Part shown: positions 1 to 4,785 of the stretch, piece by piece
How the letters are laid out: each line of letters starts with the position of its first letter
Position numbering within the stretch: position 1 is the stretch's first letter
From: Treponema sp.
GTDB lineage: Bacteria > Spirochaetota > Spirochaetia > Treponematales > Breznakiellaceae
Direction of reading: 5' to 3'
DNA: 7,084 bases
NCBI GenBank assembly: GCA_031266695.1
Contig: JAISAK010000280.1
Coordinates: forward strand, 1-7,084
Program-made: the position numbers and the translations under genes
The notes under the pieces: generated by a model
What the model was told of the DNA's origin: nothing
What the model saw: the letters and a program-made list of their open reading frames with translations, nothing else
Database searches by the model: none

Positions 1-25
1 TGGAGGCGATTAATTTTATTCCTAC

Positions 26-119
26 CCTTGGGGTAGATATATTACCTTGCATATCTTTCATAGGAGCCGGGCAGGCAATGCCTTGGGGTATAAAATCTTA
101 CCTTGCATGTATTCTTTAT
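26..119. repeat. Two-copy imperfect direct repeat upstream of the transporter gene
   Basis: Two copies lie at about 26-61 and 81-119. Each has the block CCTTGGGGTA (26-35 and 81-90), an AT-rich stretch, the block TTACCTTGCAT (42-52 and 98-108), and a T-rich end resembling CTTTCAT or CTTTAT. The two blocks are identical between copies; the sequence between them differs and carries small indels. The copies are 55-56 bp apart, which is not a multiple of three and so argues against coding sequence. The second TTACCTTGCAT overlaps the possible -35 of the gene at 138. A pair of regulator-binding sites or a decayed tandem duplication would both fit. The array could extend left of the window. Confidence 0.55.
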
Positions 120-131
120 GTGGATAATAAT
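103..131 (+). promoter_or_regulatory. Possible promoter of the MFS-HEAT gene, nearly leaderless
   Basis: A weak -35-like TTGCAT (103-108, three of six consensus bases) is followed after 17 nt by AATAAT (126-131, five of six matches to TATAAT). The hexamer ends 6 nt before the ATG at 138, so transcription would begin at or next to the start codon. An overlapping GATAAT (123-128) is an alternative -10. There is no Shine-Dalgarno sequence before this ATG. The region is AT-rich, so chance matches are possible. Confidence 0.3.
119..127 (-). promoter_or_regulatory. Single DnaA-box match
   Basis: The minus strand reads TTATCCACA, a perfect match to the consensus DnaA box. It overlaps the start of the predicted -10 region of the gene at 138. 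I saw no clustered further boxes, so this is not evidence for a replication origin. DnaA control of the gene is possible; a chance match is also plausible. Confidence 0.25.
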
Positions 132-137
132 TGATCT

Positions 138-2423
138 ATGGCTTCATCTTTATCGCCTTACCGCCTTGCCAAGGCCAGGGACGTATACAATATTTTTAAT
201 ATTTTTAACGCCCTTTCCTGGAATCTTCTGGTAGGAAGCATTATCACCCTTTTTTCCCTGCGGCTTGGCGCTTCTTCAACCTATATCGGCCTTATCAGCG
301 CTATGGTCTATATTTCCTACTTTTACCTTCCGCTGGGAAAAATCCTCTCAAAACGTTTTTCGATAATCGGGGTTTTCAGCTTTGCCTGGACGGGACGCGC
401 AATCTGCATGACCCTTGTAGTTGCCGCGCCTTTTGCCGATTATTCGGGCCGCCGGGATATTGCCCTTTTGCTTGTTCTGCTGGGAGTCGCCGCCTTTCAT
501 TTTTTCCGCGGCCTCGGAATGGTCGGCAACAATCCTGTCCTGAGCGAACTTGCGTACGGCCCCGACCGGGGCAGTTACCTTACCCAGACCCAGATTGTAA
601 ACAGCGCCGTCACTATGTTCGGCAGCTTTTTCGTGGCCATCGTTCTCGGACGGGAACCGCCCATGTACCTCTACTCCGTCATTATGGGCACGGGCATAGC
701 CTTTGGCATCGCAAGCGGCGTCCTGATAAAAAGAGTCCCCGAACCTCCCGGCGAGGAAGAGGAAAAGAAAGTCAAACTGATCGCGGTTTTCAGGGAGGCC
801 CTTGTCCAGCCGGGCCTGCGGCTCTTTATGGTGATCTTCTTTCTGGTTGCCCTGGCCTCCGGCGTTGCCCGCGCGTTTATCGTTGTCTATGCCCGTGAGG
901 TTTTCGGCCACAACGACGGCATGGTTTCGCTCTACACGGTCTTCGGCGGCCTGGGCTACCTTATGACAGGGCTTTTTATCAAATTCCTTGTTGACCGGGT
1001 CGGCGCAAAACCGCTCTTCATCGTCGCGGTAATTCTCGGCCTTGTCAGCATGCTGCCCGTCATTTTCTTCCCCGCCGGGGCCGTCGGCAGCCTGACCACC
1101 GCGATTCTTTTTCTTTCGCTGCTTTTCTTTATGATTAACTTCGGTTTCTACGGCGCCGAAAATATAGCCCAAACCTATTTTATGGGGCTTGTCCCCGCCG
1201 GAAAGATGCTGGACATGGGGATAGTGTACTTCATGATTTTCGGAGTCGCCGGCGCGGGGGGTTCCTTTTTTGCCGGGCTTCTGCTTGATCTCCTTGCGGG
1301 ACTCGGCGTTTCCCATTTCATTGCCTTCAAAATCCTCTTCAGCCTGATGATCCTCCTTACCGTAACTGCCCTGATTTTACAGAGAAAGCTCAAGCCCCTG
1401 GGGGCGCTTTCCTTCACAAGCGCCCTGGAAGTAATTTTTTCGATCCGCGATCTCCGGGCTATTTCGCTGCTGGACAAACTCAACAAGACCAGGGATTCTC
1501 ATGAGGAGGAAATACTTCTCGGGGCGCTCCACGACACGCCTTCCAGACTGGCAATCAAGGGGCTGCTGGAGCGGGCGCGATCCCCCCGGCTTGCGACGCG
1601 CCTTGAATCGCTGCGGGCAATGGAGAGCCTGAAAACCCTGAACGAAGACGCGGAACGGGCGCTGATGGACGACATCATCAACAACCCCTTTACCACGGCC
1701 TATATTTCCGCCCGCATCCTGGGAAACCACGGCTGCTTTGCCGCCACCCCCCTGCTGCGGGAGCTTGCTTCCTCAACGGACTACATGCTCGCCGGGGAGG
1801 CGATCATCGCCCTCGCAAAACTGGGGGACGAAGCCTTCCGGCCGCACATCGAGAAGATAATCCTCAAGACGAAAAACCCCCGGCTCAGGATCATGGGGGT
1901 GGAGGCATTCGGTATCTACGCTTCTTCCAATTCGCTTTCGGTGCTGCTGGACATTCTCCGGGTGGCGGACCCGCCGCCCTACCTTCGGGATGCGGTAGTC
2001 CTTGCCATGTCCGCCATTCTGGACACCCAGAACCAGTTTTACCCCATCCTGGTTAAATTTATCGAAGACCCTTCCCTGGCCGCCACCCTCGCCCTGGACG
2101 AGGCCGAGGCCGCTTTTGAATTCTACAATTCAAATCTCGGCGGACGCCGCAGAAGCCACAAGAATACGGAATTCGCCCTTATTGCCAAACACGCCAAAAA
2201 CTTTCAGGCCGCCGCGTCCGCCTACGCCCGCGAAAAGAAGGGCGCGCTCCTTTCCCGCTGGATTTTGGAACTCCCCGACGATCCGGAACATGTCGTTGTC
2301 CAGGTAGTCCTTTCCGAAGCGGTGCTGGACGACGAGCTTAGCGCCCACGACCGCCTCCGCCTTCTTATCATCCACTGGGCCGCCTACGAACTTCGGCAGT
2401 GGACAAAAAAGCTTAAACAATGA
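138..2423 (+). CDS. MFS-type transporter with C-terminal HEAT-like repeat domain
   Basis: This 761-residue protein has two parts. Residues 1 to about 416 form a membrane domain with about twelve hydrophobic segments (near 25-45, 48-66, 76-98, 106-128, 152-170, 176-198, 228-252, 262-283, 292-311, 316-336, 358-382 and 394-414). A charged loop rich in Glu and Lys at about 203-213 joins the two six-helix halves, the usual major facilitator layout. Residues from about 440 are soluble and helical. The stretch about 520-655 has the regular Ala/Leu-rich helix pairs of HEAT-like repeats (for example GEAIIALAKLGD), and a further helical tail of about 100 residues follows. Ordinary MFS carriers are about 400-450 residues, so the tail is an unusual addition that may bind a partner or regulate transport. 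The substrate cannot be read from the sequence. The ATG start leads straight into the first helix but has no Shine-Dalgarno sequence. The gene converges on the sigma-factor gene with a 5-bp gap. Confidence 0.85.
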   Translation: MASSLSPYRLAKARDVYNIFNIFNALSWNLLVGSIITLFSLRLGASSTYIGLISAMVYISYFYLPLGKILSKRFSIIGVFSFAWTGRAICMTLVVAAPFADYSGRRDIALLLVLLGVAAFHFFRGLGMVGNNPVLSELAYGPDRGSYLTQTQIVNSAVTMFGSFFVAIVLGREPPMYLYSVIMGTGIAFGIASGVLIKRVPEPPGEEEEKKVKLIAVFREALVQPGLRLFMVIFFLVALASGVARAFIVVYAREVFGHNDGMVSLYTVFGGLGYLMTGLFIKFLVDRVGAKPLFIVAVILGLVSMLPVIFFPAGAVGSLTTAILFLSLLFFMINFGFYGAENIAQTYFMGLVPAGKMLDMGIVYFMIFGVAGAGGSFFAGLLLDLLAGLGVSHFIAFKILFSLMILLTVTALILQRKLKPLGALSFTSALEVIFSIRDLRAISLLDKLNKTRDSHEEEILLGALHDTPSRLAIKGLLERARSPRLATRLESLRAMESLKTLNEDAERALMDDIINNPFTTAYISARILGNHGCFAATPLLRELASSTDYMLAGEAIIALAKLGDEAFRPHIEKIILKTKNPRLRIMGVEAFGIYASSNSLSVLLDILRVADPPPYLRDAVVLAMSAILDTQNQFYPILVKFIEDPSLAATLALDEAEAAFEFYNSNLGGRRRSHKNTEFALIAKHAKNFQAAASAYAREKKGALLSRWILELPDDPEHVVVQVVLSEAVLDDELSAHDRLRLLIIHWAAYELRQWTKKLKQ

Positions 2424-2428
2424 GGCCG

Positions 2429-3286
2429 CTAGATCGCTTCCGGGTATACCTCATCTTTTAGTTCCTGCGCCTGCCCGCGAATCTTCTTGATTGCCTTTAA
2501 CTCTATCTGGCGTACGGTTTCCGGGGAAATTCCCATTGCGTCGCCGATTTTTTTCAGGGTGTGGGGCCCGGAACCGTCAAGCTGATAACGATAGATAAGG
2601 ACACGCTTTTCCTTGTCCTTAAGCTTGTCCAGGGCGCGCATGGTGCCTTCCCGCGAGAATTTCCTGAAAAGGATCTGTTCGGGACTGTAGGTATAATCTT
2701 CATGGAATCTTATGACAGCGGTATCTTCATCCCATGTGTCGTTTTCAAGGGGCAGCGGGCCGGAACTGATATTAACAATATAATCAACATCCCGGGAGGA
2801 AATTCCCAGTTCTTCCGCTATTTCTTCGGACCTCGGTTGGTGCATGAGGGCCTGGCTTAAAGAATGATAGGTGTACCGTATTTTCCGAAGAAGCTCCTCC
2901 TTGCGGTGGGGAAGACGGACAACGCGATTCTTGTTGACAAGGTAACGGCTGATAAACTGACGTATCCACCAATTGGCATAGGTACAGAACCGGACCTTCT
3001 TTGAAGGATCGTATTTCTCCGCCGCATGAATGAGGCCAAGATTACCCTCCTGTATAATGTCCATAAAAGAAGAATCCGGAATGGCAAAGTGACGGGCAAT
3101 TTTTACTACCAGTCTGAGATTGGCATTGATAAGCTCATGCAGGGCCGCCGAATCTCCTGTTTGAATGCGTCGGGCTAATTCAAGTTCTTCGTCAAAATTC
3201 AAAAGATGAAAAGCCTTAATCTGGTTAAAATAGGTCTGAAGAATATTTTCCCCATTTTCACAACCCTGATTTTTTTTCGTACCCAT
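2429..3286 (-). CDS. RNA polymerase sigma-70 family factor, group 2 (RpoS/RpoD-like)
   Basis: This 285-residue sigma factor recruits RNA polymerase core to a promoter subset. Region 1.2 begins near residue 14. Region 2 covers about 50-125: a core-binding part around DIIQEGNLGLIHAAEKYDP, then the promoter-melting and -10-reading segment FCTYANWWIRQFISRYL (100-116), where Cys replaces the usual Ser of FSTYA. Region 3 covers about 126-200. Region 4 covers about 202-275 and ends in a helix-turn-helix containing TLKKIGDAMGISPETVRQIE (243-262), which reads the -35 element. The long region 1.1 of primary sigma factors is missing, and the protein is much shorter than RpoD, so it is an alternative factor rather than the housekeeping one. 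RpoS-like is the nearest description, but orthology to Borrelia RpoS is not proven. The ATG is fixed by a strong Shine-Dalgarno site. A -24/-12 promoter upstream suggests RpoN control. Confidence 0.92.
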   Translation of the reverse strand: MGTKKNQGCENGENILQTYFNQIKAFHLLNFDEELELARRIQTGDSAALHELINANLRLVVKIARHFAIPDSSFMDIIQEGNLGLIHAAEKYDPSKKVRFCTYANWWIRQFISRYLVNKNRVVRLPHRKEELLRKIRYTYHSLSQALMHQPRSEEIAEELGISSRDVDYIVNISSGPLPLENDTWDEDTAVIRFHEDYTYSPEQILFRKFSREGTMRALDKLKDKEKRVLIYRYQLDGSGPHTLKKIGDAMGISPETVRQIELKAIKKIRGQAQELKDEVYPEAI

Positions 3287-3290
3287 AAGA

Positions 3291-3296
3291 TCCTCC
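3291..3296 (-). promoter_or_regulatory. Shine-Dalgarno site of the sigma-factor gene
   Basis: The minus strand reads GGAGGA, ending 4 nt before the ATG whose first base is 3286. It is the strongest ribosome-binding site in the window and decides the sigma-factor start. It contrasts with three plus-strand genes here that have no such site. Confidence 0.8.
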
Positions 3297-3328
3297 GCGC
3301 ATCAATGAATGACAGGCAGCTATATATA

Positions 3329-3344
3329 AGCAGTTTTCGTGCCA
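3329..3344 (-). promoter_or_regulatory. Sigma-54 (RpoN) -24/-12 promoter of the sigma-factor gene
   Basis: The minus strand reads TGGCACGAAAACTGCT. It matches the sigma-54 consensus TGGCACG-N4-TTGC(A/T) at every position except one T-to-C change before the invariant GC. The invariant GG (3343-3342) and GC (3331-3330) are separated by exactly the required 10 nt. The predicted start is near 3318, giving a leader of about 32 nt containing the Shine-Dalgarno site. An overlapping sigma-70 reading (TTGGCA with TATAGC 15 nt away) has a poor spacer. Sigma-54 promoters need an activator ATPase; none is encoded in this window. Confidence 0.7.
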
Positions 3345-3402
3345 AGTTTTTGCCTTTGAGCTTCCGGGCCGTAATTCCTTGCTATATAACAAATTAGGTC
3401 AT

Positions 3403-3417
3403 CTTTTCCATGAAAAG
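3403..3417. promoter_or_regulatory. Dyad in the divergent gap, possible activator or operator site
   Basis: CTTTTCCATGAAAAG is a perfect 6-bp inverted repeat around a 3-nt centre. It lies about 90 bp upstream of the predicted sigma-54 start, in the range where enhancer-binding activators often sit. It is also about 95 bp upstream of the divergent gene at 3510. Only one clear copy was found, and the surrounding DNA is AT-rich with other short dyads (such as 3430-3444), so the assignment is tentative. Confidence 0.25.
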
Positions 3418-3474
3418 CGGGCCGGATTATCATATATTGTATGAATTTTTATACCTTTCTCTGTTTCCGCTATA

Positions 3475-3503
3475 TGGAAAATATAACACCGCCATGATAT
3501 AAT
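3475..3503 (+). promoter_or_regulatory. Promoter of the orphan gene at 3510, predicted leaderless
   Basis: A perfect TATAAT (3498-3503) is preceded, after a 17-nt spacer, by TGGAAA (3475-3480), four of six matches to TTGACA. The -10 ends 6 nt before the ATG at 3510, so the mRNA would start at the initiation codon. No Shine-Dalgarno sequence is present, and an in-frame TAA at 3504-3506 rules out a start further upstream. Confidence 0.5.
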
Positions 3504-3509
3504 TAACAA

Positions 3510-3953
3510 ATGGATTACGGAATTAAGGCTCAGGAAAAGGGTAAAGATGTTCACTATTTTATAACCTGGTCTTCCCTTGCCATTGCGGATCGTTGGGCAA
3601 TAAATGCCAAAGTCCCGGCGGTTGCGGGAATCTACGAAATCTACCGGATGGATGATCATGATCACCTCAGGATGCTTACGGTGGGGCAGACTCATTACGG
3701 CGGCCTGCGGAGCGAGATCCGCCGGCTGACCGATCCGGAACTTATGACCGATCCGGCGATCAAAAAAATTCTTGAGGATGAAGAAATCTGGTTCCGTTAT
3801 GTCCCTTCCAATTCGGCGGCGAACATGGCCGATGTAGTGTGGTACTTCCGGAAAACCTATTTCCCCGAAAATCCCGGGGTTGAACATTCGGGCCGTTACC
3901 GGAAAATCTTTATGAACGAATCCGCTCCCGACAAATTGATTTGGGTTCCCTGA
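3510..3953 (+). CDS. Hypothetical protein with possible degenerate GIY-YIG fold
   Basis: This is a 147-residue soluble protein with no signal peptide or membrane segment, and I do not recognise its family with certainty. Residues 36-72 resemble the start of a GIY-YIG domain: PAVAGIYEIY (GIY at 40-42), then TVGQT (57-61) in the place of the YVGKT-type strand, then GGLRSEIRRL, which would supply the conserved Arg at 67. The later segment ANMADVVWYF (104-113) sits where GIY-YIG nucleases carry the metal-binding Glu on a helix, but here the best-aligned acid is Asp108. The protein could therefore be inactive as a nuclease, or not a GIY-YIG protein at all. The gene stands alone, divergent from the sigma-factor gene and followed by a possible terminator. 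The ATG is the only sensible start and lies 6 nt after a TATAAT box. Confidence 0.7.
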   Translation: MDYGIKAQEKGKDVHYFITWSSLAIADRWAINAKVPAVAGIYEIYRMDDHDHLRMLTVGQTHYGGLRSEIRRLTDPELMTDPAIKKILEDEEIWFRYVPSNSAANMADVVWYFRKTYFPENPGVEHSGRYRKIFMNESAPDKLIWVP

Positions 3954-3976
3954 GAAACTTGCCGGGGAAAACACCG

Positions 3977-3996
3977 AAAACGCATCAGGCGTTTTT
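3977..3996 (+). terminator. Possible intrinsic terminator after the orphan gene
   Basis: AAAACGC and GCGTTTT pair perfectly around the 5-nt loop ATCAG, and the T tract continues for one more base. The hairpin begins 24 nt after the stop codon. Only three of the seven pairs are G-C, so it is a modest terminator. The flanking A and T tracts would let it work in either direction. Confidence 0.4.
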
Positions 3997-4012
3997 CAGT
4001 GCGCCTAACGGA

Positions 4013-4041
4013 GCTGCCGGAAATTAACCGGCCTTTGCAGC
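4013..4041 (+). other. Hairpin just upstream of the YciO-type gene
   Basis: GCCGG (4016-4020) and CCGGC (4028-4032) form a stem around an AT-rich 7-nt loop. An alternative outer pair, GCTGC (4013-4017) with GCAGC (4037-4041), encloses it. No T tract follows, so a terminator is unlikely. The structure ends 4 nt before the AGGA of the ribosome-binding site and could influence translation if transcribed, or it may mean nothing. Confidence 0.3.
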
Positions 4042-4045
4042 AAAC

Positions 4046-4055
4046 AGGAAAAAGG
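4046..4055 (+). promoter_or_regulatory. Shine-Dalgarno site supporting the GTG start at 4057
   Basis: The purine run AGGAAAAAGG lies directly before a GTG codon, with AGGA ending 7 nt upstream. It decides the non-ATG start, which also gives an N-terminus aligning with YciO proteins. Confidence 0.65.
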
Positions 4056-4056
4056 T

Positions 4057-4725
4057 GTGATTGAGTACGTTGTTCCCACGAATATAGACGACAGGATTTT
4101 GGCCAGGGCCGCGCGGGTCCTGGACGGGGGCGGGCTTGCCGCCCTGCCTACCGATACAAGCTGGACTTTGGCCTGCTCGCTGAATTCGCCTCCGGGCATA
4201 AAAAAACTCAAGTCCCTTTCCGGTGAACGGGACGAACGGCATTTCACCCTCCTCTGCTCGGGCATTGCGCAGTTCGGAGAACTCTGCAGTATTGACAACA
4301 GCCGTTTCCGCCTGATTAAGCGCCTTTCGCCGGGGCCCTATGTGTTCATTTTGAAAACTCTGCCGGGTACGGAAAAATCTCTGGACATACGCCGCAGGGA
4401 AGCGGGTGTCCGTATTCCGGATCACCCTGTCCCTTTGAAGCTGATTGAAACTCTGGGCAGTCCCCTTTACTCAATAACCGCGAAACGTAGTATGGTACAA
4501 AACGCGGAACGGGAGATATCGGGAACCGCTGAAGGAGACGCGGAGCTTCCCCCAATTCCCGAGGAGGATCTTTTTGAAGCCGGCTGGGAACTTGAAGATA
4601 TTGAGGGAGTCGATATTATCCTTGACGGCGGCGAAGACCGGGAGCGTATTTTTTCCACGGTTCTGGATCTTTCCGGCGGCGATCTGCGGCTCCTCCGCCT
4701 CGGCGCGGGCCCCTGGCCGGCCTGA
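4057..4725 (+). CDS. Sua5/YciO/YrdC family protein, YciO-type
   Basis: This 222-residue cytosolic protein belongs to the fold of threonylcarbamoyl-AMP synthases (TsaC, Sua5), which make the intermediate for the t6A modification of tRNAs that read ANN codons. The family signature GGLAALPTDTSW lies at residues 25-36. The following parts match the YciO branch rather than TsaC as I know them: HFTLLC (62-67), then the segment about 83-100 containing RLIKRLSPGPYVFILK, then GVRIPDHPVP (117-126), with a closing strand around TVLDLSGGDLRLLR (201-214). The compact Lys-x-Arg motif typical of TsaC/Sua5 after the first signature is not evident, as in YciO proteins. The role of YciO is less certain than that of TsaC, so tRNA modification is an inference. 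The GTG start has a good ribosome-binding site. The gene precedes the cardiolipin synthase gene by 60 nt but is probably a separate transcript, given the terminator-like stem and fresh -10 box in the gap. Confidence 0.85.
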   Translation: MIEYVVPTNIDDRILARAARVLDGGGLAALPTDTSWTLACSLNSPPGIKKLKSLSGERDERHFTLLCSGIAQFGELCSIDNSRFRLIKRLSPGPYVFILKTLPGTEKSLDIRRREAGVRIPDHPVPLKLIETLGSPLYSITAKRSMVQNAEREISGTAEGDAELPPIPEEDLFEAGWELEDIEGVDIILDGGEDRERIFSTVLDLSGGDLRLLRLGAGPWPA

Positions 4726-4759
4726 CAAAATACGCGCGCCGCTTCCCGGCCTGTTTTTT
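4715..4759 (+). terminator. Possible intrinsic terminator of the YciO-type gene
   Basis: GGCCGG (4715-4720) pairs with CCGGCC (4746-4751), followed by TGTTTTTTA. The stem is all G-C, but the loop is long (25 nt) and the left arm overlaps the end of the gene. A competing stem, CGGCGCG (4701-4707) with CGCGCCG (4735-4741), may form instead. The T run after a G-C arm is the main support. Confidence 0.4.
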
Positions 4760-4773
4760 AAAATCTATTCTAT

Positions 4774-4779
4774 TATAAT
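4774..4779 (+). promoter_or_regulatory. -10 box of the cardiolipin synthase gene, predicted leaderless
   Basis: A perfect TATAAT ends 6 nt before the ATG at 4786, the same spacing as at 3510. The hexamer at the expected -35 distance (CTGTTT, 4751-4756) is poor. There is no Shine-Dalgarno sequence; the whole approach to the ATG is A and T. An AT-rich chance match cannot be excluded. Confidence 0.4.
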
Positions 4780-4785
4780 AATAAT

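Noticed and set aside
26..119. Repeat pair considered as the edge of a CRISPR array
   Set aside because: The two copies differ by substitutions and indels between the conserved blocks, and no third copy or cas gene is visible.
119..127. Replication origin
   Set aside because: Only one DnaA box was seen, with no cluster, no dnaA, dnaN or gyrase gene nearby and no unwinding element beyond ordinary AT-rich intergenic DNA.
3..134. A 43-codon frame open from the left edge to TGA at 132-134, possibly the end of an upstream gene
   Set aside because: An open run of this length is common by chance, the region is more AT-rich than the genes, and it is built from a 55-56 bp repeat that does not keep frame. 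The upstream sequence is needed to exclude it fully.
348..1316. A 322-codon open frame on the minus strand inside the transporter gene
   Set aside because: Its product is rich in charged residues and Gly with no recognisable domain, while the plus strand gives twelve clean membrane helices. It is an antisense shadow of hydrophobic codons.
3323..3345. Sigma-70 promoter reading of the same site (TTGGCA with TATATA or TATAGC)
   Set aside because: The spacers are 11-15 nt, too short for good sigma-70 use, whereas the sigma-54 spacing is exact.
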